Assembly (NCBI GenBank): GCA_022790615.1
Contig: JAAVXK010000046.1
Span: forward strand, 1-51,883
From: Lachnospiraceae bacterium
GTDB taxonomy: Bacteria > Bacillota > Clostridia > Lachnospirales > Lachnospiraceae
DNA length: 51,883 nucleotides
Direction: 5' to 3'
A model generated the notes under the pieces. The model worked only from the letters and a program-made list of their open reading frames with translations, was not told where the DNA came from and searched no databases. The position numbers and the translations under genes are program-made. How positions within the stretch are numbered: the first letter of the stretch is position 1; the number at the start of each line of letters is the position of its first letter. Below are positions 17,274 through 25,138 of this stretch, piece by piece.

Positions 17274-18047
17274 ATGAAGTATGAAATAAAAATAAGGCCC
17301 AGACTGGACGATTATAACAGAAACGGGAAAATATCAATGGAAGGAATCATGCATATGATTGGAACCGCGGGACAGCATCATTCTGATTCGGTAAAAGACG
17401 GTGTTGTTGAAGGAAGTCTTTCAGGGATTGCATGGATTCTTACCGAGTGGAATATAAAAATATTGAAACGTCCGGAGAATGATGAGGAGTATACGGTTGC
17501 CACATGGGCGCGAAGCCAGCGCGCCGGAGTGCCTACGAGTATCGTTGCGAGGGATTTTGTGATGAAGGATGAGAGCGGGGAGGAATGTGTGCTTGCCTCG
17601 TCAAAATTTGTGCTTATGAACCTGGCCACGGGCAGACTTGCAAGGATAACGCCAAAGATGATGGAAGTATACGGGCCGGAGGAAGAGTCTGTTATGCAGA
17701 CGCCTGCGGGAAAACTCAGGATGCCGGAACAGTATGACAGCGAGGTGAATATACCCAAACTGCGTGAGGATATAGATTTTAACGGACATGTACACAATTC
17801 GAGGTACATGTCGTATGCGCTTGAAGCGCTGCCACATGATGTATACCGTGCGGATACTATAAGCAGCGTGCGTATTGAATACAGGAATCCGCTATTCGAG
17901 GGGGACATGGTTAAGGCAAGGGTAGCTTGTATAAGCGACAACGTTACGGATATGGATGAAAAAGCGTATATTGTTGGAATATATAATCAGGATGAAAAGA
18001 TGTGCTCGGTCATAAAGATAGTGCAGTATACGGGAACACCCCATTAA
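17274..18047 (+). CDS. Acyl-ACP thioesterase (FatA/FatB family)
   Basis: This is a 257-residue double hotdog-fold enzyme of the bacterial FatA/FatB-like family, which releases free fatty acids from acyl carrier protein. The first hotdog covers about residues 1-130, with GIAWILTEWNIKI and ATWARS. The second covers 150-257, with the catalytic-type motif NGHVHNSRYMSYALEAL. The ATG follows AGGATAAGAGG. It ends the run degV-marR-adh-aldh-ybaK-thioesterase and gives that run its strongest fatty-acid link. It could set chain length or adjust membrane lipid supply. Confidence 0.88.
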   Translation: MKYEIKIRPRLDDYNRNGKISMEGIMHMIGTAGQHHSDSVKDGVVEGSLSGIAWILTEWNIKILKRPENDEEYTVATWARSQRAGVPTSIVARDFVMKDESGEECVLASSKFVLMNLATGRLARITPKMMEVYGPEEESVMQTPAGKLRMPEQYDSEVNIPKLREDIDFNGHVHNSRYMSYALEALPHDVYRADTISSVRIEYRNPLFEGDMVKARVACISDNVTDMDEKAYIVGIYNQDEKMCSVIKIVQYTGTPH

Positions 18048-18118
18048 AAATATCCTTACGTTTCATGGGTCTGCTTTCCAGGCTAGATAAAAAGGTGTTT
18101 TAACTTTTCTTTTTTATA

Positions 18119-18147
18119 TTGTTAAAAATATATAAACATGCTATAAT
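18119..18147 (+). promoter_or_regulatory. Promoter upstream of the 24-codon ORF
   Basis: TTGTTA (18119-18124), 17 bases, perfect TATAAT (18142-18147). The expected transcript start is just before the small ORF at 18173 and continues toward the FAD oxidoreductase gene. Confidence 0.65.
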
Positions 18148-18172
18148 TATTATAAAGGCAGGATTTCTGCAT

Positions 18173-18247
18173 ATGGTAATTATAACATGTTTTTTTCTTG
18201 GGTATATGGCTTTTGTTTTTATGGCAGATAATCTGAAAAATGAGTAA
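18173..18247 (+). CDS. Possible 24-residue single-span membrane peptide
   Basis: This short reading frame begins 26 bases after a consensus -10 box and has a weak GGCAGGA site upstream. The peptide begins MVIITCFFLGYMAFVFMA and ends in the polar tail DNLKNE. That is the layout of a bacterial single-pass membrane micropeptide, with a hydrophobic stretch of about 18 residues. It is not homologous to anything I recognise. It could also be a leader peptide for the FAD oxidoreductase gene. Evidence is only promoter position, the start site and the hydrophobic pattern, so it is a candidate. Confidence 0.4.
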   Translation: MVIITCFFLGYMAFVFMADNLKNE

Positions 18248-18266
18248 TTGTGTATATATGTGAAGA

Positions 18267-18298
18267 ATAGAAAGATAGAAAGATAGAAAGATAGAAAG
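18267..18298. repeat. Tandem octamer repeat (ATAGAAAG x4)
   Basis: Four perfect, adjoining copies of the octamer ATAGAAAG, between the small ORF and the FAD oxidoreductase gene. Such repeats can change copy number by slippage. Here it lies in non-coding DNA and could alter spacing or provide extra purine-rich ribosome-like sites. The rest of the 337-base gap 18048-18384 holds the promoter and small ORF described separately. Confidence 0.85.
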
Positions 18299-18384
18299 GA
18301 TTACTATAATGCTATAAGGGGTGTGAACGATTTTGGCGCATATGCGTTCACATACCTGCGTATGATGGGATTGGAGGAGCTTGT

Positions 18385-19749
18385 TTGAGATATGACGTTA
18401 TTATAATAGGGGCCGGTCCGGGCGGTATATTTGCGGCATATGAGCTGATACGGGACGGCAGTCCGCTTAAGATTGCAGTGTTTGATGCCGGTTATCCGCT
18501 GTCAAAGAGGAAATGTCCTATTGACGGTGTTAAGATAAAGAGCTGCATAGGATGCAAATCATGTTCTATTATGAGCGGATTTGGCGGCGCTGGGGCATTT
18601 TCCGACGGTAAATATAATATTACCAATGATTTCGGAGGTACGCTTTACGAATATATAGGAAAAAAGGAAGCTACCGGGCTTATGGAGTATGTGGACAGCA
18701 TTAATATGTCGCACGGAGCGGAAGGAACAAAGCTGTACTCAACTGCCGGAACAGAGATTAAGAAAAAATGTATGCAGAATAAGCTTAAGCTGTTAGATGC
18801 TTCCGTGCGGCATCTGGGTACTGATATCAATATGGTAGTGCTTGAAAACCTGTATGGGGAGCTTAAAGGTAAAGTTGATTTCTTTTTTGAATCTTCTGTA
18901 AGTACGATTGACGTTTCAGACGGGGGATACACAGTATGGTGCGGCGAGACCCGCTATGAATGCGACAAGTGCATTGTGTCCGTGGGAAGAAGCGGAAGCA
19001 AGTGGATGGAAAAGATATGTAAGAAACTTGACATTAAAACGATGTCGAACAGAGTGGACATAGGGGTCAGGGTGGAATTGCCGGCCGTAATTTTCTCGCA
19101 TCTAACAGACGAGCTTTATGAGAGCAAAATTGTATACAGGACTGAAAAGTTTGAGGACAATGTACGAACATTTTGTATGAATCCGTATGGGATTGTTGTC
19201 AATGAGAATACGAACGGTATAATAACCGTCAACGGCCACAGTTATGAGGATAAGGGCAGGCAGACTGAAAATACTAATTTTGCCCTTCTTGTCTCCAAGC
19301 ATTTTTCAGAACCGTTCAAGGACAGCAACGGATATGGGGAAAGCATAGCAAAATTGTCAAACATGCTTGGCGGCGGTGTAATAGTACAGAGATTCGGTGA
19401 CCTGGTGAGGGGCAGGAGAAGCAACGAAAAGCGAATAGAGGAAGGAATGGTTACGCCTACGCTTGCGGCAACGCCGGGTGATTTGAGCCTCGTTCTTCCA
19501 AAGCGTATACTTGACGGTATAATAGAAATGATATATGCGCTTGATAAGATTGCGCCGGGAACTGCGAACGACGATACGCTGCTGTACGGCGTAGAGGTGA
19601 AATTTTACAATATGGAGGTTGAGCTGGATTCAAACCTTGAGAGCAGATATAAAGGACTGTATGTTATAGGGGATGGAAGCGGGGTTACACACTCGCTGTC
19701 GCATGCTTCTGCGAGCGGCGTATATGTTGCAAGGCAGATAAAATCGTAA
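18385..19749 (+). CDS. FAD-dependent oxidoreductase (COG2509-like)
   Basis: This is a 454-residue flavoprotein. It has an N-terminal dinucleotide fold DVIIIGAGPGGIFAA (residues 3-17) with the acidic end of strand 2 at FDAG. A second FAD contact near the C-terminus is GLYVIGDGSG followed by SHASASGVYVARQI. A cysteine-rich loop, CPIDGVKIKSCIGCKSC (around residues 47-63), is characteristic of this uncharacterised dehydrogenase group and might bind metal or Fe-S. The start is TTG, five bases after GGAGGAG; no in-frame ATG is near. The reaction is unknown. The next gene follows within 20 bases. Confidence 0.87.
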   Translation: MRYDVIIIGAGPGGIFAAYELIRDGSPLKIAVFDAGYPLSKRKCPIDGVKIKSCIGCKSCSIMSGFGGAGAFSDGKYNITNDFGGTLYEYIGKKEATGLMEYVDSINMSHGAEGTKLYSTAGTEIKKKCMQNKLKLLDASVRHLGTDINMVVLENLYGELKGKVDFFFESSVSTIDVSDGGYTVWCGETRYECDKCIVSVGRSGSKWMEKICKKLDIKTMSNRVDIGVRVELPAVIFSHLTDELYESKIVYRTEKFEDNVRTFCMNPYGIVVNENTNGIITVNGHSYEDKGRQTENTNFALLVSKHFSEPFKDSNGYGESIAKLSNMLGGGVIVQRFGDLVRGRRSNEKRIEEGMVTPTLAATPGDLSLVLPKRILDGIIEMIYALDKIAPGTANDDTLLYGVEVKFYNMEVELDSNLESRYKGLYVIGDGSGVTHSLSHASASGVYVARQIKS

Positions 19750-19768
19750 TATGAAGAGGATTGGTTTT

Positions 19769-21661
19769 ATGAAACACAAATCTAAGGTAAACTTTAGAAG
19801 AAATGCATCGGTAATAATCGGAGCGGTACTTTTATTGATTATCGCGCTTATTAACACGACGATTTCTTTTGACAAGATAGACGAGTATCTGGAGAAAAAC
19901 TCGGTAAATATACAGTCGGGAGAGTACACATCCATATTATTTGCCCATATTCTTGTGATATTCGCATCATTTATAATATATTTTGGTGTACTTGCGGCGG
20001 CGCATATTTCGTATACCAATGAAAAAAAGGCGGAAAGTATATATACGGCGGATGTTTTTGATTCCATGAACCGTAAGTATGAGTCAAAGTCACAGATAAT
20101 AGAATCCTTCAGCCGTTTGTATTGCGCTATTTATATGGTTGATATAGAGAACGACAGAATATATGAGATAGCGGGAGAGGGAGAGATAAAACAGATAATC
20201 GGAACGGATGGGAGCGCGTCGGAAAAGCTTTCCGAGTTGTGCGACACCTATATCTGGCCCGAATATCGTGAAGAGATGGAGTCATTTATTGATATTCATA
20301 CTCTTGGAACAAGACTGCGGGAAAATCCGGTATTAAGCATGGAGTACCTGACGGATGATGAAATATGGCAGAAAGCTGGGTTCATTGCCGGAGAATACAA
20401 TGACGACGGCGAGGTTACAAGCGCGCTGTATATAACCAGAGTCATAGACGAAGAAAAAATGAGGGAACTGGAATACCATAACGGACTTCTGAATGCAATC
20501 GATGACGCTAACAGGGCCAACACGGCAAAATCTGATTTCCTTTCAAGAATGTCCCATGATATACGTACCCCTATTAACGGCATACTTGGAATGATTGACA
20601 TTGCCAAAAAGAATATGGATAACGTGGAAAAGCAGTATGACTGCTTTGATAAAATGGAAGAATCGTCGAATCAGCTGCTTACTATAATTAATGATGTGCT
20701 GAATATGAGTAAGCTTGAGAGCGGCAATATAGAATTTGCCAATGAAAGATTTGATTTGAAAGAAGTGATTGACGAGTGCGTCAGCGACATTATGGCACAG
20801 GCTTTAGAACAGGGTATTACCGTAAGGAAAGGCGATATTGCGTTTGAGCATAACCATGTTATGGGAAGCCCGCTCCATATAAGGCAAATATTAATTAACA
20901 TATACGGTAATGCCGTCAAATATACGGAAAGGGGAGGATATGTAAAAATAGTATCTGAAGAGATTGACTGTGACGGGGCTGACGCTACCTACAAATTCGT
21001 TGTTACCGACACGGGAATAGGAATGAGCGAGAGGTTTTTGAAAAACATATATCAGCCCTTTTCACAGGAAGACCATGGCGCGCGCACCACTTACCGGGGT
21101 ACCGGCCTTGGGCTGTCGATTGTAAAGAAAATTGTCGACAATATGGGAGGAGTTATAGAAGTCCAGAGCAAGGAAGGTATTGGCAGTACGTTTACCGTCA
21201 TTCTTACACTTCCCATAGCAGAGACCGGTAATGAAAAAAAGGATGAAAGCCCCGAAATCGCTGAAGAAGGCGTCGATATACTTTCGGGAAAGAATATACT
21301 TGTTGTCGAGGATAATATCATTAATATGGAGATTGCAAAGTTCATGCTTGAGGAAGAAGGCGTCAATGTCATTACTGCGGAAAATGGAAAGGAAGGGCTT
21401 GACAGATTCATGCAGTCGGATATTAATGAAATTAACGTTATACTGATGGATTTGATGATGCCGGTTATGGATGGCATTGAGGCGGCGGGAGCTATACGGA
21501 GACTTGGAAGAGCCGACGCAGGAACCGTTCCGATACTGGCGATGACGGCAAAAGCCTTTGTTGAGGATGTAATTGCCGTAAAGGAAGCGGGAATGAACGA
21601 TCATATTTCAAAGCCTATTGAGAAGAATAAGTTTTTTGATACTATTAAAAAATGGATATAA
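19769..21661 (+). CDS. Hybrid sensor histidine kinase with receiver domain
   Basis: This is a 630-residue membrane hybrid kinase. The ATG at 19769 follows AGAGGA by eight bases; the in-frame ATG at 19751 is less likely. Transmembrane segments lie at about 14-34 and 55-78, with only about 20 residues outside. A PAS-like region follows (105-225), then HisKA with phospho-acceptor His263 in SHDIRTP. The HATPase shows an N box (NAVKY, 381-385), DTGIG (414-418) and GTGLGLS (444-450). The C-terminal receiver (about 508-630) has Asp561 as phosphorylation site. No DNA-binding output exists, so signalling must pass on or stay internal. It is followed at once by the TIGR04076-type gene. Confidence 0.93.
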   Translation: MKHKSKVNFRRNASVIIGAVLLLIIALINTTISFDKIDEYLEKNSVNIQSGEYTSILFAHILVIFASFIIYFGVLAAAHISYTNEKKAESIYTADVFDSMNRKYESKSQIIESFSRLYCAIYMVDIENDRIYEIAGEGEIKQIIGTDGSASEKLSELCDTYIWPEYREEMESFIDIHTLGTRLRENPVLSMEYLTDDEIWQKAGFIAGEYNDDGEVTSALYITRVIDEEKMRELEYHNGLLNAIDDANRANTAKSDFLSRMSHDIRTPINGILGMIDIAKKNMDNVEKQYDCFDKMEESSNQLLTIINDVLNMSKLESGNIEFANERFDLKEVIDECVSDIMAQALEQGITVRKGDIAFEHNHVMGSPLHIRQILINIYGNAVKYTERGGYVKIVSEEIDCDGADATYKFVVTDTGIGMSERFLKNIYQPFSQEDHGARTTYRGTGLGLSIVKKIVDNMGGVIEVQSKEGIGSTFTVILTLPIAETGNEKKDESPEIAEEGVDILSGKNILVVEDNIINMEIAKFMLEEEGVNVITAENGKEGLDRFMQSDINEINVILMDLMMPVMDGIEAAGAIRRLGRADAGTVPILAMTAKAFVEDVIAVKEAGMNDHISKPIEKNKFFDTIKKWI

Positions 21662-21673
21662 TGGAGAAAAGCT

Positions 21674-22153
21674 ATGAATTTTGAATTGTGGTTATTTACT
21701 ATTAAACGTCTTGGAACTACTATGGATGTTGCCCTTACTATATTTAACAGTATGTCTCCTGACAGGCAGAAAAAACTGCGGGATGAATATGAAAAAGAAT
21801 ACGGAAGCAGTTCGAACACAAATAATGTGAAAGATTCAAAGCCGTATGTGCGCGTTACGGTTTTGAGAAAAGAGTGTTATCCGTCCCTGCAGAAAGAATA
21901 TATGAGTGATGAAAAAGCCGGGGTCTGTCCTTTTTTTAACGAGGGGCAGATGTTCGTCGTTACAAAAGACGGTTATTCAAGGTGTATGGATGGGAAATTC
22001 TGCGCCGAGGCATGGGATGCGCTTAGCAAATATATTTTTGCGGGGCTGTATGGAGGCGCTTTTGAAAAAGGCTATAAGAATGACAAGGTCATGATAGCAT
22101 GCTGTAATAACGGTACAAGGCCCGTTATATTCAAACTTGAGATAATCAGTTGA
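21674..22153 (+). CDS. TIGR04076-like protein with N-terminal extension
   Basis: This is a 159-residue protein. Residues about 55-159 match the pattern I recall for the TIGR04076 family: VRVTVLRKECYP, CPFFNEGQMF, CAEAWDALSKYIFAG, YGGAF, IACCNNGTRPVIFKLE. The conserved cysteines are kept. Residues 1-50 add a hydrophobic-amphipathic segment and a linker rich in Ser and Asn. The function of the family is unknown; in other genomes it often accompanies redox or radical enzymes. GGAG precedes the ATG. It follows the hybrid kinase by 12 bases, so it is probably co-expressed. Confidence 0.75.
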   Translation: MNFELWLFTIKRLGTTMDVALTIFNSMSPDRQKKLRDEYEKEYGSSSNTNNVKDSKPYVRVTVLRKECYPSLQKEYMSDEKAGVCPFFNEGQMFVVTKDGYSRCMDGKFCAEAWDALSKYIFAGLYGGAFEKGYKNDKVMIACCNNGTRPVIFKLEIIS

Positions 22154-22217
22154 TTTTGGCACAAATCTCCCACAAAGTGTGAAACGCATCTGGCAGAAAA
22201 CAATTTTCAAACACGCT

Positions 22218-23240
22218 CTAGCGTATCACAATATATATCATATAGCATACGTAGATAAATACCATTATGGCGCCCTCGGTTTTTGTAATTTTTTTCTTTA
22301 TCAGAGAAAAGACATATGCGAGGACTGTTATACACGTCAGAACAATAATATCATATAGAATGAATTCCGAATCCGTAATGTCCGATAGATGAATCGGGCT
22401 TACTGTAGCGGCAATTCCAAGTACGAAAAGAATATTAAACAGGTTAGAGCCTACGACATTGCCAAGCGCGAGGTCATTCTCGCCCTTGAATGATGCGATA
22501 ATCGAGGTTACAAGCTCCGGAAGAGACGTTCCTATAGCGACAATTGTAAGTCCGACAAATGTGCCGGACAATCCAAAGGAATATGCAATATCCGATGCGC
22601 TGTCCACGACGAACTCGCCTCCGGCAAGTACGGCGGTAACGCCGGCTATAATGCATAGTATGCTTTTCCCGGTTGCCATTGTTTTTATTTCATTATCTCC
22701 GTCGTCGTGAGTTCCGGCGGAGTGTTTTTTTCTTGCGTTCAGCGTATTGTATATCAGAAGAAATATATAGCATGTGAATATGGCAAGGAGAAATATACCG
22801 TCAAACCGGCTGATTACCGAGGCCGATATTCCATGAATAAAACAGTCCGCGGCCATAAGCAGTATAATCGCGGTAACGATAATGCAGATTGGAAAATCGC
22901 GTTTTATTATTGCGTTAGAAACTTTCAGCGGTTTAATAATCGAGCACAGTCCTATAACCATAAGGAGATTGAACATATTTGAGCCGATGACATTGCTTAC
23001 CGACATATCGTTAGCTTCTTTCATCGAGGATGTTATGCTCACTGCGGCCTCCGGGGCGCTTGTTCCGAAAGCCGCTATAGTAAGTCCGATAATAATAGTT
23101 GGGATGTGAAATTTCTTTGCCACGGACGAGCATCCGTCCACAAAATAATCCGCACCCTTTATTAATAGGAAAAATCCGATTATAAGAATTATATATGGCA
23201 TAATTGGTGAGAATCCAAGTATCTCAGTCATTGTAGGCAT
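22218..23240 (-). CDS. Na+/Ca2+ exchanger-like membrane protein (YrbG family)
   Basis: This is a 340-residue CaCA-superfamily antiporter with about ten hydrophobic segments and two internal alpha repeats. Repeat 1 has GTSAPEAAVSI and GSNMFNLLMVIG. Repeat 2 has GTSLPELVTSI and GNVVGSNLFNILFVLG. These acidic and Ser/Asn positions form the cation site, so it should exchange Na+ (or H+) for Ca2+ across the membrane. AGGAGG precedes the ATG. It is transcribed alone on the minus strand from a consensus promoter, away from the glycan locus. Confidence 0.93.
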   Translation of the reverse strand: MPTMTEILGFSPIMPYIILIIGFFLLIKGADYFVDGCSSVAKKFHIPTIIIGLTIAAFGTSAPEAAVSITSSMKEANDMSVSNVIGSNMFNLLMVIGLCSIIKPLKVSNAIIKRDFPICIIVTAIILLMAADCFIHGISASVISRFDGIFLLAIFTCYIFLLIYNTLNARKKHSAGTHDDGDNEIKTMATGKSILCIIAGVTAVLAGGEFVVDSASDIAYSFGLSGTFVGLTIVAIGTSLPELVTSIIASFKGENDLALGNVVGSNLFNILFVLGIAATVSPIHLSDITDSEFILYDIIVLTCITVLAYVFSLIKKKITKTEGAIMVFIYVCYMIYIVIR

Positions 23241-23270
23241 AGTTTTTGTCCTCCTGTATTTCTGCTGATA

Positions 23271-23299
23271 AGTATATGCAGAATGTAAAGTATTGTCAA
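23271..23299 (-). promoter_or_regulatory. Promoter of the exchanger gene
   Basis: On the minus strand a perfect TTGACA (plus 23294-23299), 17 bases, TATACT (plus 23271-23276). Confidence 0.75.
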
Positions 23300-23342
23300 G
23301 GGTAGCTACGATTAAAGTGGCATTTGCAATATACCCCGAGTT

Positions 23343-23372
23343 TTGTTACAATAATTATAACTTTTGTACAAT
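23343..23372 (+). promoter_or_regulatory. Promoter at the head of the glycan locus
   Basis: TTGTTA (23343-23348), 18 bases, TACAAT (23367-23372), just before the tarI-like gene. It is the only good promoter I see for the first genes of the long co-directional run. Confidence 0.5.
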
Positions 23373-23392
23373 CTTGAAAGGATGAACAGCCT

Positions 23393-24109
23393 ATGATTAG
23401 GACACTTATATTTGCCGGCGGAACCGGACAGAGAATGAACAGCAGGTCTAAACCAAAGCAGTTTCTTGAGGTTCACGGGAAGCCGATTATCATATATACG
23501 ATAGAACATTTTGAATATCATCCCGAGGTAGACGATATAGTAGTAGTGTGTATTAAGGAATGGATAGAGGAACTTCAGGGAATTTTGAAAAGATACGGCA
23601 TTACAAAGGTGTCTTTGATTGTTCCGGGAGGGGAGACAGGGCATGATTCCATTTATTTTGGACTTGAGGCTATGTACAAAACAAGTAAACCTGACGATAT
23701 AATACTTATACACGATGGCGTCAGACCCCTGGTGACCGAAGAACTGATAACTAAAAACATTCAGACGACAAGAGAATGTGGTAATGCAATTACATCGGAG
23801 TCCGTTAGGGAAAGCGTTGTCAGGAGCGGTGATAAAATCAGTATTGAAAGTATGCCGCCAAGGGATGAGGTGTATATTGCAAAAGCGCCTCAGACTTTTC
23901 GATATGCCGAGATATACGAAGTTTACGTCAGGGCGCGCAAAGATGGCATTAAGACGGTAGATTCTGCTTATCTTTGCAATCTGTACGGTGTAAAGATGTC
24001 TCTCGTTGAGAGCACGCCGAATAATCTTAAAATAACCGCGCCGGCGGATTATTACATATTCAGGGCTCTTTATGAGGCTATCGAGGGGCAGCAGATATAT
24101 GGATTGTGA
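23393..24109 (+). CDS. TarI/IspD-family cytidylyltransferase
   Basis: This is a 238-residue nucleotidyltransferase that activates an alditol or sugar phosphate with CTP. It has the N-terminal AGGTGQRMNS loop, the PKQFLEVHGKPIIIYTIEHF segment and IHDGVRPLVT. The catalytic region also contains AKAPQTFRY and a C-terminal segment with TAPADY. IspD (isoprenoid) and TarI (D-ribitol-5-phosphate cytidylyltransferase) are close relatives. The wording of the QFL and TIEHFE stretch, plus the location beside an epimerase and a teichoic-acid-type transferase, favours a TarI-like role in surface polymer synthesis. No TarJ-type reductase is present, so the polyol is uncertain. Confidence 0.88.
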   Translation: MIRTLIFAGGTGQRMNSRSKPKQFLEVHGKPIIIYTIEHFEYHPEVDDIVVVCIKEWIEELQGILKRYGITKVSLIVPGGETGHDSIYFGLEAMYKTSKPDDIILIHDGVRPLVTEELITKNIQTTRECGNAITSESVRESVVRSGDKISIESMPPRDEVYIAKAPQTFRYAEIYEVYVRARKDGIKTVDSAYLCNLYGVKMSLVESTPNNLKITAPADYYIFRALYEAIEGQQIYGL

Positions 24110-24153
24110 TTTGGCATAATTATCCCGATTACAGCATAATTTGTGAGGATTGA

Positions 24154-25122
24154 ATGAAAAAAAAAGAGAACTATCTAATTACCGGAGCTACCGGTTATGT
24201 TGGAAAACAGATATGCAATAGGCTATTGTCAGACGGACATATGGTAAGCGTTATTGCGAGGGATAAAAAACGAATATCAGATATGGAAGATTCAGGAATA
24301 AAAGTATATGAGTCGGATATAACAGATACGTACGGTATGGAAAATGTTAACGGTCCGTTTGACTATATTATCCATTGTGCCGCGGTGACGCGCTCTGATA
24401 TAATGATATCAAGTCCGGTTCAGGTTGCCGACGGTATTGTTATCGGTACGAAGAATGTGCTGGAAGTTGCAAAGAGAAGCGGCGTAAAAAGCGTCGTTTA
24501 CATATCGTCTATGGAAGTATATGGGAAGGTTAAGAATATAGGAAAACTAATTACGGAAGACATTCTCGGCGACGTTGATATACTCAGCGCAAGGAGCTGT
24601 TATCCGTTGGGAAAGAGGATGGCCGAACAGTACTGTTACGGATATTATTCACAGTATGGGGTTCCCGTGAAGATTGCGAGACTTTCCCAGACATTTGGAA
24701 AGGGAACGGACAAAAACGACACAAGGGTATTCATGCAGTTTGCAAAGGCCGCAAAATATGGAAAAGACATTGTGCTTAAGACAAGCGGAATGTCTTATGG
24801 TAATTACTGTGGAATAGAAGATACGGTTGAGGGAATTCTTCTCATATTGCGTGCGGGTGAGAACGGACAGGCATATAATGTCGTGAACGAAGCTAATACA
24901 ATGCGCATACGTGATATGGCGGAGCTTGTTGCGGGGAATCTGTCTTGTTCTGAAAACGGACAGGGCCGCATAAACGTAATATATGATATAGAGGATAACA
25001 GTAAAACCGGATATGCGCCGGATACGGAGCTAAGGTTATCTTCTGAAAAGCTCAGGGGACTTGGATGGAAACCGGGGAAAAAGCTCATACAGATGTACAG
25101 GGATATACTAGAGGAACTTTGA
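24154..25122 (+). CDS. NAD-dependent epimerase/dehydratase (extended SDR)
   Basis: This is a 322-residue extended short-chain dehydrogenase acting on a nucleotide-activated sugar or polyol. The Rossmann motif GATGYVG (residues 10-16) and the catalytic Ser with YPLGK (Tyr-x-x-x-Lys) are visible, and the C-terminal part has the substrate-domain pattern ending in LGWKPGKKL. A short GAGGA site precedes the ATG. It lies between the TarI-like and TagB/F-like genes and probably modifies their CDP-linked substrate, though the exact reaction is not readable. Confidence 0.87.
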   Translation: MKKKENYLITGATGYVGKQICNRLLSDGHMVSVIARDKKRISDMEDSGIKVYESDITDTYGMENVNGPFDYIIHCAAVTRSDIMISSPVQVADGIVIGTKNVLEVAKRSGVKSVVYISSMEVYGKVKNIGKLITEDILGDVDILSARSCYPLGKRMAEQYCYGYYSQYGVPVKIARLSQTFGKGTDKNDTRVFMQFAKAAKYGKDIVLKTSGMSYGNYCGIEDTVEGILLILRAGENGQAYNVVNEANTMRIRDMAELVAGNLSCSENGQGRINVIYDIEDNSKTGYAPDTELRLSSEKLRGLGWKPGKKLIQMYRDILEEL

Positions 25123-25138
25123 TTAATCATATATAAGG

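Noticed and set aside
18267-18298. CRISPR-like repeat
   Set aside because: The octamers adjoin without spacers and are far too short; this is a simple tandem repeat.
23393-24109. IspD of isoprenoid synthesis
   Set aside because: Possible by fold, but sequence wording and the adjacent epimerase and TagB/F-like genes favour a TarI-like role; kept only as an alternative.
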